A stretch of DNA of 64,000 nt from Pannonibacter sp. SL95 (GTDB taxonomy: Bacteria > Pseudomonadota > Alphaproteobacteria > Rhizobiales > Stappiaceae): contig NZ_JAPPRC010000003.1 of NCBI RefSeq assembly GCF_026672425.1, forward strand, positions 1,346,501 to 1,410,500, written 5' to 3'. This document shows positions 48,706-58,334 of this stretch, piece by piece. Numbering within the stretch: the first letter of the stretch is position 1; every line of letters starts with the position of its first letter. The position numbers and the translations under genes are program-made. Below the pieces are notes generated by a model. That model saw only the letters and a list, made by a program, of their open reading frames with translations, did no database searches and had not been told where the DNA came from.

Positions 48706-51369
48706 ATGTCCAAGTGGGTCTATGGGTTTGGCAACGGTGCAGCCGAAGGCGACGCCGGCATGAAGAACCTGCTCGGCGGCAAGGGTGCGAACCTCGCCGA
48801 GATGAGCAATCTGGGCCTGCCGGTTCCTCCGGGCTTTACCATTCCGACCGAGGTCTGCACCTGGTATTACGACCATGACAAGACCTATCCGGCTGATCTG
48901 GCTGCCCAGGTCGAGGCCGCACTTGCCGAGGTTGGCCGGCTCACCGGCCGTGCCTTTGGCGACAAGGTCAATCCGCTGCTGGTCTCCGTCCGTTCCGGCG
49001 CCCGCGTGTCCATGCCGGGCATGATGGACACGGTTCTCAACCTTGGCCTCAATGACGAGACGGTCAAGGCTATGGCGGTCAGCTCCGGTGACGAGCGCTT
49101 TGCCTATGACAGCTACCGCCGCTTCATCCAGATGTATGGCGACGTGGTGCTTGGCGTCGATCACCATTCCTTCGAGGAGATCCTTCAGGAGGTGAAGGAC
49201 GAGGCCGGGCATGTGCTCGACACCGAACTTTCCGCTGCCGAGCTTGCCGGTATCATCGAGCGCTTCAAGGATCTCGTCGCTGAGGAACTGGGCCGTCCGT
49301 TCCCGCAGGACCCGATGGAGCAGCTGTGGGGCGCCATCAGCGCCGTCTTCAGCTCCTGGATGACCGCCCGCGCGCAGACCTACCGCCGCCTGCACGACAT
49401 TCCCGCCAGCTGGGGCACCGCCGTCAACGTCCAGGCCATGGTGTTTGGCAACATGGGCGAGACCTCGGCCACCGGCGTTGCCTTCACCCGCAACCCGTCG
49501 ACCGGCGAGAAGGCGCTTTATGGCGAGTTCCTCGTCAATGCCCAGGGCGAAGACGTGGTTGCCGGCATCCGCACGCCGCAGGACATCACCGAGAAGGCCC
49601 GCATCGAGGCTGCCTCCGATCGTCCGTCGATGGAACGGCTGATGCCGGAGGCCTATGCCGAGTTCATCCGCATCTGTGATCGCCTCGAGGCGCATTACCG
49701 CGACATGCAGGATCTTGAATTCACCATCGAGCGCGGCAAGCTGTGGATGCTGCAGACCCGCTCGGGCAAGCGCACCGCCAAGGCCGCGCTCAAGATCGCG
49801 GTCGACATGGCTGCCGAAGGCCTGATCACCGAGAAGGAAGCCGTGCTGCGCGTCGAGCCGTCGGCGCTGGACCAGCTGCTGCATCCGACCATCGATCCGA
49901 AGGCGGAACGCAAGATCTTCGTCACCGGTCTGCCCGCATCCCCGGGTGCGGCCTGCGGCGCCATCGTCTTCACCTCGGAAGAAGCCGAGCAGGCCAAGGC
50001 GGCCGGGCGCAAGGTGATCCTGGTGCGCGTGGAAACCTCGCCGGAAGACATTCATGGCATGCATGCGGCCGAGGGCATTCTCACCAGCCGCGGTGGCATG
50101 ACGTCACACGCTGCCGTGGTGGCGCGCGGCATGGGCAAGCCCTGCGTCTCCGGCGCCGGCTCGCTGCGCATCGACTATCGCAACGGCACGGTGAGCGCGG
50201 GCGGCAAGGTTCTGGAAAAGGGCCAGATCGTCACCATCGACGGGTCCACCGGCCAGGTGCTCATCGGCGAAGTCCCGATGCTGCAGCCCTCCCTGTCGGG
50301 TGACTTTGCCACGCTGATGGTCTGGGCCGACGCTGGCCGCCGCATGAAGGTGCGTGCCAACGCCGAAACCCCCGCCGACGCCCGCGTTGCCCGTGATTTC
50401 GGTGCCGAAGGCATTGGCCTCTGCCGCACCGAGCATATGTTCTTCGACGGCGAGCGCATTCTGGCTGTTCGCGAGATGATCCTGTCCTCGACCGAGGAGG
50501 GACGCCGCGCCGCGCTCGCCAAGCTTCTGCCGATGCAGCGCAACGATTTCCTGCAGATCTTTGAAATCATGAAGGGTCTGCCGGTCACCATCCGCCTGCT
50601 CGACCCGCCGCTGCACGAGTTCCTGCCGCATTCCGATGCCGAGATCGCGGAAGTGGCCGCGGCCATGGGCGTTTCTGCTGACAAGCTGCGCGAGCGGGCA
50701 ATGGAACTGGCCGAGTTCAACCCGATGCTGGGCCATCGCGGCTGCCGTCTGCTGGTGTCCTATCCGGAAATTGCCGAAATGCAGGCCCGCGCCATCTTCG
50801 AGGCCGCCGTAGAAGCCGGCAAGCGCACCGGTGCCCCGGTGGTGCCGGAAGTCATGGTGCCGCTGGTTGGCCTCAAGGCCGAGCTGGACCTGGTGCGTGG
50901 CCGCATCGATGCCATGGCCAAGGCGGTGGCAAGCGAAACTGGCACCGCCATCGACTATCAGGTCGGCACCATGGTGGAGCTGCCGCGTGCGGCCTTGCGC
51001 GCTGGCGAGATCGCAGAGGCGGCGGAGTTCTTCTCCTTCGGCACCAACGACCTCACCCAGACGACCTTCGGCATCTCGCGCGATGACGCCTCGTCGTTCC
51101 TCGGCACCTACCAGCAGAAGGGCCTGATCGAACAGGATCCGTTCGTCTCGCTGGACCGTGAGGGCGTCGGCGAGCTGATCAGCATCGCCGCGGAGCGTGG
51201 CCGCAAGACCCGCCCGGACATCAAGCTCGGCATCTGCGGTGAACATGGCGGTGACCCGTCGTCGATCCACTTCTGCGAAAGCGTCGATCTCGACTATGTT
51301 TCCTGCTCGCCGTTCCGCGTGCCGATTGCCCGTCTGGCGGCGGCGCAGGCGGCGCTGAAGCGGAGCTGA
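48706..51369 (+). CDS. ppdK: pyruvate, phosphate dikinase
   Basis: An 887-residue PPDK, interconverting pyruvate + ATP + Pi and PEP + AMP + PPi. The N-terminal ATP-grasp (KWVYGFGNGAAEGDAGMKNL, GGKGANLAEMSNLGLPVPPG), the central His domain with the phospho-His in GGMTSHAAVVARGMGKPCVS (~468) and the C-terminal TIM barrel with the catalytic Cys in KLGICGEHGGDPSSIHFCES (~845) are all present. The ATG at 48706 has GGAGGCAGGA upstream. The ~330-base gap before it, shared with the divergent TPR gene, has no other gene. Confidence 0.97.
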   Translation: MSKWVYGFGNGAAEGDAGMKNLLGGKGANLAEMSNLGLPVPPGFTIPTEVCTWYYDHDKTYPADLAAQVEAALAEVGRLTGRAFGDKVNPLLVSVRSGARVSMPGMMDTVLNLGLNDETVKAMAVSSGDERFAYDSYRRFIQMYGDVVLGVDHHSFEEILQEVKDEAGHVLDTELSAAELAGIIERFKDLVAEELGRPFPQDPMEQLWGAISAVFSSWMTARAQTYRRLHDIPASWGTAVNVQAMVFGNMGETSATGVAFTRNPSTGEKALYGEFLVNAQGEDVVAGIRTPQDITEKARIEAASDRPSMERLMPEAYAEFIRICDRLEAHYRDMQDLEFTIERGKLWMLQTRSGKRTAKAALKIAVDMAAEGLITEKEAVLRVEPSALDQLLHPTIDPKAERKIFVTGLPASPGAACGAIVFTSEEAEQAKAAGRKVILVRVETSPEDIHGMHAAEGILTSRGGMTSHAAVVARGMGKPCVSGAGSLRIDYRNGTVSAGGKVLEKGQIVTIDGSTGQVLIGEVPMLQPSLSGDFATLMVWADAGRRMKVRANAETPADARVARDFGAEGIGLCRTEHMFFDGERILAVREMILSSTEEGRRAALAKLLPMQRNDFLQIFEIMKGLPVTIRLLDPPLHEFLPHSDAEIAEVAAAMGVSADKLRERAMELAEFNPMLGHRGCRLLVSYPEIAEMQARAIFEAAVEAGKRTGAPVVPEVMVPLVGLKAELDLVRGRIDAMAKAVASETGTAIDYQVGTMVELPRAALRAGEIAEAAEFFSFGTNDLTQTTFGISRDDASSFLGTYQQKGLIEQDPFVSLDREGVGELISIAAERGRKTRPDIKLGICGEHGGDPSSIHFCESVDLDYVSCSPFRVPIARLAAAQAALKRS

Positions 51370-51373
51370 CGTC

Positions 51374-52324
51374 ATGGCCGATGGGGCAGGGGAGGCACTC
51401 GCCCTTCTGCGACAGGGCGGCAAGCTCGCGCTGTCCCGTGCCCTGTCGCGGCTGGAAGCAGAAGAAGGCAGCGCCCGTCTGGCGGCGCTGCTCGATCTTG
51501 CGATCTCAGAAGGCTCCGGCCGGGCGCTGGGTCTCACGGGCCCTCCCGGGGTCGGCAAGTCGACGCTCACCAATGCACTGATCCGCGGCTTTCGCACGGC
51601 CGGCGATACTGTCGGTGTTCTGGCGGTGGACCCATCCTCGCGGCTGACCGGCGGGGCGCTGCTGGGTGACCGAACGCGGCTAGCCACCGATCCGGAAGAC
51701 CAGGGCATCTTCGTACGCTCCATGGCGGCGCGGGATCGTCTTGGGGGTCTGTCCGACCACGCCATCGCCGCCATTGCCCTGTTCCGGGCCGCGCGGGATC
51801 AGGTCATCGTCGAATCGGTTGGCATTGGCCAGTCAGAGGCGGACGTTGCCTTTGCCGTCGATACGCTCGTCCTGTGCATCCAGCCCGGCTCCGGCGACAG
51901 CCTTCAGTTCATGAAGGCTGGCGTCATGGAGCTGCCCGACATCATCGTCGTCACCAAAGCCGACATGGGCGCGGCCGCCGCGCGGGCGAAGTCGGACGTC
52001 GAGGGCGCGCTCAGCCTGTCACGCCTTGCCAGCCAGGACTGGACGGTGCCGGTGCTGACCGTTTCTGCGGCGGAGGACAAGGGGACTGCGGAGCTGATGC
52101 AGGCCATTGCCCGCCACCAGGCCTATCTGAAGTCCAGCGGCAAGGGCGCGAGCCGCTACCTTGGCCAGCAACGCGACTGGGTTGCCGACTTCGTCCATAC
52201 CCGTTATGGCCGCGCCGGAGCGAGCCTTGTCGATGTGGCCGCGCAGCTGGAGCGTGCCGGAGGCCCCTTCGCGGCGATGGCGGCCATCCGCGCTGATTTG
52301 GACAGGCGGCTCGGACTGGACTAG
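51374..52324 (+). CDS. meaB: MeaB/ArgK GTPase, chaperone of methylmalonyl-CoA mutase
   Basis: A 316-residue G3E-type GTPase that protects and loads B12-dependent mutases. Walker A is LTGPPGVGKSTLTNALIRGF (~57-70), the Mg2+ site VDPSSRLTGGALLGDRTRLA follows, then ESVGIGQSEADVAFAVDTLV and VTKADMGAAAARAKSDVEGA (G4). Length is typical. It starts 5 bases after ppdK, so the two are probably co-transcribed. The mutase itself is not in the window. Confidence 0.93.
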   Translation: MADGAGEALALLRQGGKLALSRALSRLEAEEGSARLAALLDLAISEGSGRALGLTGPPGVGKSTLTNALIRGFRTAGDTVGVLAVDPSSRLTGGALLGDRTRLATDPEDQGIFVRSMAARDRLGGLSDHAIAAIALFRAARDQVIVESVGIGQSEADVAFAVDTLVLCIQPGSGDSLQFMKAGVMELPDIIVVTKADMGAAAARAKSDVEGALSLSRLASQDWTVPVLTVSAAEDKGTAELMQAIARHQAYLKSSGKGASRYLGQQRDWVADFVHTRYGRAGASLVDVAAQLERAGGPFAAMAAIRADLDRRLGLD

Positions 52325-52382
52325 TCTTAGTGCAGGTTCCAAGCAGCCCTGACCTGGACAAGCTTTGCTGATGAAAGCCCCG

Positions 52383-52829
52383 ATGACCATTGGTGACGTT
52401 TCCCGCGAGACCGGGTTGCCGTCCAAGACCTTGCGTTACTACGAGGACATCGGGCTCGTCCGCCCGCATCGGCTGGACAATGGCTACCGGACCTATGACC
52501 CGGCCGATCTCGAGCGTCTGCGCTTCCTCAAGCGCGCCCGGTCGCTGGGATTTACGATCGAGGAATGCCGCAGCCTGATAGACTTGCAGGACAATCCGAA
52601 CCGGTCGAATGCGGAAGTGCGCCGGCTGGCGTTGGCGCATATCGAGGCGCTGGATCACAAGATCGGTGAGCTGGCAGCCTTGCGGCAGGCGCTGGAGGAG
52701 ACGGTGTCCCTGTGCACCGGCGACGGCGGGCCAGATTGCGCCATTCTGGAGGACCTTGCCAGCGATCAGAGCCGCCTCGACCTGCCGGGTTGCCTTAGCC
52801 AGCGCGCAGCTGTTCCGTCACGATCTTGA
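52383..52829 (+). CDS. MerR-family regulator, CueR/HmrR-like (Cu+ sensing)
   Basis: A 148-residue regulator. MTIGDVSRETGLPSKTLRYY is the MerR winged helix start. A coiled-coil follows and a metal-binding loop with two Cys eight apart (CTGDGGPDCAILEDL) near residues 112-120, the hallmark of copper(I)/silver sensing CueR-type proteins. The ATG at 52383 is preferred over 52371. Its targets, normally copper ATPases, are not nearby. Its 3' end overlaps the EAL gene on the other strand by 35 bases. Confidence 0.85.
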   Translation: MTIGDVSRETGLPSKTLRYYEDIGLVRPHRLDNGYRTYDPADLERLRFLKRARSLGFTIEECRSLIDLQDNPNRSNAEVRRLALAHIEALDHKIGELAALRQALEETVSLCTGDGGPDCAILEDLASDQSRLDLPGCLSQRAAVPSRS

Positions 52830-55059
52830 ACTGGTCGCCGAAGCCGCTGCCGGCGATTACCGGTGCGATCTCCTGTGCCGGCCCCGGGCGGCTGATGTAG
52901 TAGCCCTGGAGCCGCTCGCAGCCGATGGAGGTCAGGAATTCCATCTGCTCCTGCGTTTCGATGCCTTCTGCCACAACCGTCATGTCGAGCGCTTCGCCGA
53001 GGTCGATGATCGTGCGCAGGATCGCCTGCGCCTGCGGCGAATCGCCTGCCGGCAGGATGAAGTCGCGGTCGATCTTGAGGATGTCGAACGGGAACCGGCG
53101 CAGGTAGCTCAGCGAGGAGTAGCCCGAACCGAAATCGTCGAGTGCGATCTTGATGCCGAGTTCGCGCAGCCGCTTCATCACGTTGAGCACGGCCATGTCC
53201 TTGCCGGCAAAAACCGATTCCGTCACCTCGATTTCCAGCCGCGACGGCGGCAGGTCATAGGAGGCAAGCGTCTCGATCAACTGGTCGATGAAGCGCGGGT
53301 GGCGGAACTGGGTCGGCGAGATGTTCACCGAGATCATCACGTCCGGCCACAGATGCGCATCGCGGCAGGCGCGGCGCAGCACCCAGAGACCAAGGTCGTT
53401 GATGAGGCCGGTCTCCTCGGCAATCGGCACGAAGTTCGCCGGGCTGATTGGACCGCGTTCGGGATGGGTCCACCGGACCAGCGTCTCGATGGCCGTGATC
53501 TTGCCGGTCTTCGACGACATCTGCGGCTGATAGGCGACAGCCAGCGCGTCATTGTCGATGGCGCGGCGCAGCTCGCGGGCGATGTTGTCGCGGGTCTGGA
53601 CGTATTCTTCCATCGACGGATCAAAGAACGACCAGCGGCCGCGCCCGTTCGCCTTGGCATCATAAAGCGCGATGTCGGCCTTGCGCAGCAGTTCGCCTGC
53701 GCCGCTGCCATCCATCGGCGCCACGGCAGCGCCCATCGACAGGCTAACAAAGAGCTCGGTGCCCGCGACCTTGACGGGGCGGATCAGCTCGTCCTGTACC
53801 CGGCTCAGCTGATATTCGATCAGGGCCCGCGACGAGCACTGGTTCAGAACCATGGCGAATTCATCGCCGGAAATCCGGGCGACAGTGCCGGTGGGGGGCA
53901 CAATCGCGCGCAGACGCGCCGTCACGGCGCGCAGCACCTCGTCTCCGGCGGCGTGGCCCAGCGTATCGTTGATGTCCTTGAAGTGATCGAGGTCGATATA
54001 GACGACAGCGGTGAGGCCGCGGTCTTCATCAATGCTCGCCAGCGACTGTTTCAGCAGGTCGTTGAAGAAGTCACGGTTCGGCAGACCGGTCAGGCTGTCA
54101 TGCTGCGAGGCATAGACTGCCTTTGCTTCGCTTGTTGCCAGCTTGCGCGTGGACTGACGGGCGTAGTTCAACAGGACCGCCGTCAGCACCGCGACGGCCA
54201 GCGCAAGGATCACCATGACCGGCAGGATGCGGTTGAGCATGTCCGTGCCCGGCCGCTTTGGCTCCCAGTTGAGACGGATCACGGACGCATTGTTCGGATC
54301 CTTCAGCACCACATCGGCCATGCCCGGGCGGACGTTGGCGGGCTGGGTCGCGGTGATGCTGGACAGTCCGGACATCTCGGCCAGGCGGCCAAGCGACAAG
54401 CTGTTCATAGGGACGAAGCTGATCACCACCGACGGCGGCTCTCGGTCGGAGCCGATCGTGTGCAGGTCCGGCGCGATGGCGGTGACCGTGAAGTAATACG
54501 GTGCCGACTCGATGCGGACGAGCCCCGTTTCGAACAGCGAATGGTGATAGTTGCGATAGACCGGTTGGAACTTGTAGGTGCCGGACGGGGTCAGCACGAA
54601 GCTGTTGATGTAGCGGGCGCGCACCCGGGCAATTGGCCCCTTCAGGGCGTTGAGCAGCGCCTCGCTCACCCAACTCGCCTCGCCGGAGCGGTCGAAGGCG
54701 ACGAGCACGTTGCGATCGCTGTCAAGGATCAGGCTGCGGCTGTGGCCATATCCTTCGGCAAGCCAGGCGGAGACATGGTGGCGCAACCAGTCGCGGTTTT
54801 CGAGGCCCCGTTCGGCGCGGAAGAATGCGTCATCCCAGACAGCCGCACCTTCCTGCTGCTTGGCGATCTGGTCCAGTTGCAGCTGGATCGATTCATTCAG
54901 CAGCATGCGCTCGCTGGATACGGCGGCCTCATCTGTCAGACGCGAAGACCAGACAAGCATGGCAAAGACGAAAAGAACTGCAAGGACGACAATGCCGATC
55001 ACCGGCATGATGATCGTGTTCGCAATCCTGCCGTTTTTGATGCTGTTTCCGGCTTCCAT
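52795..55059 (-). CDS. membrane c-di-GMP protein: CHASE-type sensor, GGDEF, EAL
   Basis: A 754-residue protein. Two transmembrane helices (IIMPVIGIVVLAVLFVFAML ~20; ILPVMVILALAVAVLTAVLL ~280) enclose a ~240-residue periplasmic CHASE4-like region. A GGDEF domain follows (~325-480; signature reads RISGDEFAMVL, SGDEF rather than GGDEF), then EAL (~500-750; ETLVRWTHP, DDFGSGYSSLSYLRRF, VAEGIETQEQM). Phosphodiesterase activity is likely since EAL metal ligands look intact; the cyclase may be active or regulatory. Its last codons overlap those of the MerR gene on the other strand. Confidence 0.92.
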   Translation of the reverse strand: MEAGNSIKNGRIANTIIMPVIGIVVLAVLFVFAMLVWSSRLTDEAAVSSERMLLNESIQLQLDQIAKQQEGAAVWDDAFFRAERGLENRDWLRHHVSAWLAEGYGHSRSLILDSDRNVLVAFDRSGEASWVSEALLNALKGPIARVRARYINSFVLTPSGTYKFQPVYRNYHHSLFETGLVRIESAPYYFTVTAIAPDLHTIGSDREPPSVVISFVPMNSLSLGRLAEMSGLSSITATQPANVRPGMADVVLKDPNNASVIRLNWEPKRPGTDMLNRILPVMVILALAVAVLTAVLLNYARQSTRKLATSEAKAVYASQHDSLTGLPNRDFFNDLLKQSLASIDEDRGLTAVVYIDLDHFKDINDTLGHAAGDEVLRAVTARLRAIVPPTGTVARISGDEFAMVLNQCSSRALIEYQLSRVQDELIRPVKVAGTELFVSLSMGAAVAPMDGSGAGELLRKADIALYDAKANGRGRWSFFDPSMEEYVQTRDNIARELRRAIDNDALAVAYQPQMSSKTGKITAIETLVRWTHPERGPISPANFVPIAEETGLINDLGLWVLRRACRDAHLWPDVMISVNISPTQFRHPRFIDQLIETLASYDLPPSRLEIEVTESVFAGKDMAVLNVMKRLRELGIKIALDDFGSGYSSLSYLRRFPFDILKIDRDFILPAGDSPQAQAILRTIIDLGEALDMTVVAEGIETQEQMEFLTSIGCERLQGYYISRPGPAQEIAPVIAGSGFGDQFKIVTEQLRAG

Positions 55060-55129
55060 GCCCGCCCACCCTGTTTTGCTGAACGGACGGTAGCGCAGAC
55101 GCCTTAAGGAAAGGCCGACGAATGTAGTT

Positions 55130-55175
55130 AAAAAAAGCTGATCACTGGCGATTGAAGACTGAAAATCCAGTGATC
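55130..55175 (-). terminator. terminator of radC
   Basis: GATCACTGG (55140-55148) and CCAGTGATC (55167-55175) form a 9-bp stem with an 18-base loop. On the minus strand AGC and seven T residues follow (55130-55136). It starts 2 bases past the radC stop. Confidence 0.65.
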
Positions 55176-55176
55176 G

Positions 55177-55887
55177 TCAAAGCAGTTGCAGGCCCCGGAA
55201 GCTCACTTCTGTGCCTCGTGCGACGATGATGTGATCATGGACTTCGATGCCCAGCGGCTTGGCGATGTCGATGATCTGGCGCGTCATCTGGATGTCCGCG
55301 CGCGACGGGGTAGGGTCGCCAGAGGGGTGATTGTGGACCAGGATGATCGCCGTGGCCGACAGTTCCAGCGCCCGGCGGATCACCTCGCGTGGATAGACCG
55401 GCGTATGATCGACCGTGCCGCGCTGCTGTACCTCATCGGCGATCAGGCCGTTCTTCTTGTCGAGGAACAGGATGCGAAATTCCTCGCGCTCCTCGTGTGA
55501 GCTGGCCGCGCGCAGGTATTCCACCACCTTCGACCAGGACGACAGTGCATCTCGGGTGTTCACCTCGGCCCTGGCATAGCGCTTGGCGGCGGCCTGCAGC
55601 AGTTTCAGGTCATCCGCCACCCGCTCGCCAACGCCCTTGACCTCGAGCAGCCGCGCCCGCGGGGCTGCGAGGACGCCCGCGAAGGAGCCGAACCTGGCCA
55701 GCAGCGCCTTGGCGATCGGCTTGGTGTCGGCGCGCTTGATCGAGGCATACAGGATGAGTTCCAGCAGCTCGTAGTCGGCAAAACCGTCCGCGCCATGGTC
55801 CCGGAAGCGGCCGCGCATGCGGTCACGATGACCAAGATAATGCGCCGGGGCCGGGGCATCGGAAAATCCGGTGTCATCCTCGGCCAT
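55177..55887 (-). CDS. radC: RadC/JAB-domain DNA repair family protein
   Basis: A 236-residue RadC protein. An N-terminal helix-hairpin-helix region ([20 protein letters not shown]) precedes a JAB1/MPN-type metalloprotease-like domain with [20 protein letters not shown] (~182-200), carrying the His-x-His and Asp zinc ligands. Length is normal. Historic DNA-repair roles are disputed. It is 36 bases downstream of map on the same strand. Confidence 0.94.
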   Translation of the reverse strand: MAEDDTGFSDAPAPAHYLGHRDRMRGRFRDHGADGFADYELLELILYASIKRADTKPIAKALLARFGSFAGVLAAPRARLLEVKGVGERVADDLKLLQAAAKRYARAEVNTRDALSSWSKVVEYLRAASSHEEREEFRILFLDKKNGLIADEVQQRGTVDHTPVYPREVIRRALELSATAIILVHNHPSGDPTPSRADIQMTRQIIDIAKPLGIEVHDHIIVARGTEVSFRGLQLL

Positions 55888-55923
55888 GGCGTCTCCTTGC
55901 TGGCTGTTTGCCTCTGTCCGCGC

Positions 55924-56751
55924 CTACCGGTCGAAGCCGGGCCGGTGCAGGCCGCGCGGCGAAAGGGTAAAGATTTCGCAGCCTTCCGGCGTGATGCCGA
56001 TGGAATGCTCGAACTGCGCCGACAGCGAGCGGTCGCGGGTGACAGCGGTCCAGCCGTCGCTCAGCACCTTCACCTGCGGCCGGCCAAGGTTCACCATCGG
56101 CTCGATGGTGAAGATCATGCCGGGCTTCAGCTCGACGCCTTCGCCGGGCCGGCCATAGTGCAGGATGTTCGGCGTGTCGTGGAACAGACGCCCGAGACCA
56201 TGGCCGCAGAAATCGCGCACCACCGAGCAGCGCTCGCGCTCCACGAAGGTCTGGATCGCCGCACCGATGTCGCCGGTGGTGTTGCCGGGCTTGGCTGCGG
56301 CGATGCCCAGCATCAGGCTTTCGTAGGTGACCTCGATCAGCCGCTCGGCCGCGCGCTTCAGTTCGCCCACCGGATACATCCGGCTCGAATCGCCATGCCA
56401 GCCGTCGACGATATAGGTGACGTCGATGTTGACGATGTCACCGTCGCGCAGCGGCTTGTCATTGGGAATGCCGTGGCAGACGACGTGGTTGATCGAGGTG
56501 CAGGAAAACTTGGTGTAGCCGCGGTAGTACAGCGTCGCCGGCAGGGCGTTGTGCTCCCGGCCGAAGGCCTGCACGAAATCATCGATTTCCTGCGTGGTCA
56601 CGCCCGGCTTGACGATATCGGCCAGGGCATCAAGGCAGGCCGCCGTCACGGCGCCAGCCTTGCGCATGCCGGCAAAATCGTCCGGTCCGTAGAGACGGAC
56701 CTGTCCGGTGTTCTTCAGGGGGGCGGTTGCCGCGTCGATATAGGTGACCAT
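55924..56751 (-). CDS. map: methionine aminopeptidase, type I
   Basis: A 275-residue metallo-aminopeptidase removing the initiator Met. Metal ligands are visible in DIVNIDVTYIVDGWHGDSSR (Asp, Asp), VRDFCGHGLGRLFHDTPNIL (His), MIFTIEPMVNLGRPQV (Glu) and SAQFEHSIGITPEGCEIFTL (Glu). The substrate-binding KFSCTSINHVVCHGIPNDKP is intact. The ATG at 56751 (MVTYIDAATA) matches the family; the longer frame upstream is intergenic. It is probably co-transcribed with radC. Confidence 0.95.
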   Translation of the reverse strand: MVTYIDAATAPLKNTGQVRLYGPDDFAGMRKAGAVTAACLDALADIVKPGVTTQEIDDFVQAFGREHNALPATLYYRGYTKFSCTSINHVVCHGIPNDKPLRDGDIVNIDVTYIVDGWHGDSSRMYPVGELKRAAERLIEVTYESLMLGIAAAKPGNTTGDIGAAIQTFVERERCSVVRDFCGHGLGRLFHDTPNILHYGRPGEGVELKPGMIFTIEPMVNLGRPQVKVLSDGWTAVTRDRSLSAQFEHSIGITPEGCEIFTLSPRGLHRPGFDR

Positions 56752-57032
56752 GTCCGAAAGGGGTGTCCGTATCTGTTCTGTCCTGAGCCGGATCGAGGCG
56801 GACCGCCGGGAGAGGGGGCGGCGCCGGCCTGAAGCGCCGCCCTTTACGAGGCGGCTGTCCGGTAGGCTGTCATCGTTCATCGCGTGTGCCGTTGTCCTTC
56901 CCGTTAATATGCGCGGCGGCGTCGCGCAAGGAAAGACCTTCCCGCAACGAGCGGGATTTTTGTTTGGGCAGTGTCCGGCGCCCTTTGGCCTTGCGAAGCT
57001 CCGCCGTCAGCGCTAGGTGATGCCGTCTTGCC

Positions 57033-57117
57033 GCGGACGTGGTGAAACCGGTAGCCACAGCAGACTTAAAATCTGCCGTCTTCTGACATGCGGGTTCGAG
57101 TCCCGCCGTCCGCACCA
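57033..57117 (+). tRNA. tRNA-Leu (UAA anticodon)
   Basis: An 85-base tRNA with acceptor stem GCGGACG (57033-57039) pairing CGTCCGC (57107-57113), an encoded ACCA end, anticodon stem GCAGA/TCTGC with loop CTTAAAA (anticodon TAA), a long class-II variable arm, and a T arm with GTTCGAGTC. The long variable arm and anticodon identify leucine. Confidence 0.97.
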
Positions 57118-57138
57118 ACGCCGCCCGTCGCCTCCGCC

Positions 57139-58290
57139 TTACAGGTTCGTCGGCAGCAGGATTTCAACGCGGATCTTTTCCTGCGATTCCAGTGTGCTGC
57201 GCTGGTCGGCCATGGCTTTCAGCTTGCGGATGGCGCTGCGGGCAAGGTGCCCCGGATCTTGGGTGATCACGGCATCCACGCTGCCGCCGCGCAGCGCGTC
57301 TTCCGTGCAGGGCGTGCGCTCATGGGAAATGGTGACAATGTGTCCCAGCGCGCGTCCGCCGTCGCCAGCGCCCATGCCTTGATACAGCCCGATGGGGCGA
57401 GCCAGGTTCTGGCTCTGCCGGATCTCGTCCAGCACCGTCAGCGGGATGCGGGCCTCCGAGGACAGGATGTAGGCCGCCACCACGGACTGGCGGCGCAGGG
57501 CTTCGGCGATAATCCGCCGGGCGCGGTCTGCATTGCCATAGGTTTCCAGCGAGGGCAGGGCGGTGAGGTGTGGAAACTGCGCGTTGATCACCCGGTCAAA
57601 GCCCAGCCGCCGCTCCAGACTGTCGCGTGACTGCATGGTCTCCGAGACGATCAGGATGCTGCCGCTCGTGGCGCGCACGAAGCGGCCGAGGAGCGTGGCG
57701 GCCGTCGCGCCGGCGGCGTGGTTGTCGATGCCGACCCAGTCGCCGTCAATCGGCTGGTTGGAAATGAAGGGCAGGGCCTTCACGCCCCTTTCGCGCAGGC
57801 GCAGGATGGCATCGCGCACCTGCGGCGTTTCCGGCGCCATGATCGCAACGCCGTCGCACACCGAGGTGTCCAGTGTGCCGAGATAGGCGGCGATGGCATG
57901 CGGGTCGTTTTCATCGAGTTGCTTGACCGCCGTCGTCGCCATGTCGTCGACGAGGATCATGTCCGCCTCGCGGATGTGGCGGATGATCTCGGTCAGGAAC
58001 AGGTCGCCCGAGCGTGGCAGCACGAAGATGAAGCGATAGGCGCGGTTCTTGGCAAGGTTCGCGGCCGACAGGTTGCGGACGAAGCCGAGGTCCTGGATCG
58101 CCTTGTTGACCTTGTCGATGGTCTTCTGCTTTACGCCTTCGCGCGCATTCAAAACCCGATCGACTGTTGCCCGGCTGACGCCGGCAGCTTTCGCAAGGTC
58201 CTTCGTTGTCGGACGGTTGAGGGTGAACCCGTCATCGAGTGCGTCGAATTCGTGATCCTGATCAGACTGTTGGCTTCTCTCGAGCGTCAT
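57139..58290 (-). CDS. LacI-family transcriptional regulator
   Basis: A 383-residue regulator with an N-terminal LacI helix-turn-helix (RPTTKDLAKAAGVSRATVDR, VLNAREGVKQKTIDKVNKAI) and hinge (LGFVRNLSAANLAKNRAYRF), followed by a periplasmic-binding-like sugar-sensing domain (FISNQPIDGDWVGIDNHAAG, SLERRLGFDRVINAQFPHL). It is divergent from the CUT1 transporter, and the intergenic region contains a perfect palindrome, so it probably represses that operon. The ATG at 58290 is likely; 58323 is an alternative. A preceding acidic extension (SQQSDQDHEFDALDDGF) is unusual. Confidence 0.93.
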   Translation of the reverse strand: MTLERSQQSDQDHEFDALDDGFTLNRPTTKDLAKAAGVSRATVDRVLNAREGVKQKTIDKVNKAIQDLGFVRNLSAANLAKNRAYRFIFVLPRSGDLFLTEIIRHIREADMILVDDMATTAVKQLDENDPHAIAAYLGTLDTSVCDGVAIMAPETPQVRDAILRLRERGVKALPFISNQPIDGDWVGIDNHAAGATAATLLGRFVRATSGSILIVSETMQSRDSLERRLGFDRVINAQFPHLTALPSLETYGNADRARRIIAEALRRQSVVAAYILSSEARIPLTVLDEIRQSQNLARPIGLYQGMGAGDGGRALGHIVTISHERTPCTEDALRGGSVDAVITQDPGHLARSAIRKLKAMADQRSTLESQEKIRVEILLPTNL

Positions 58291-58334
58291 TTTCCGTGCG
58301 CCGCGTCCGTTTCCCGTCGCCATCAATAGCATGA

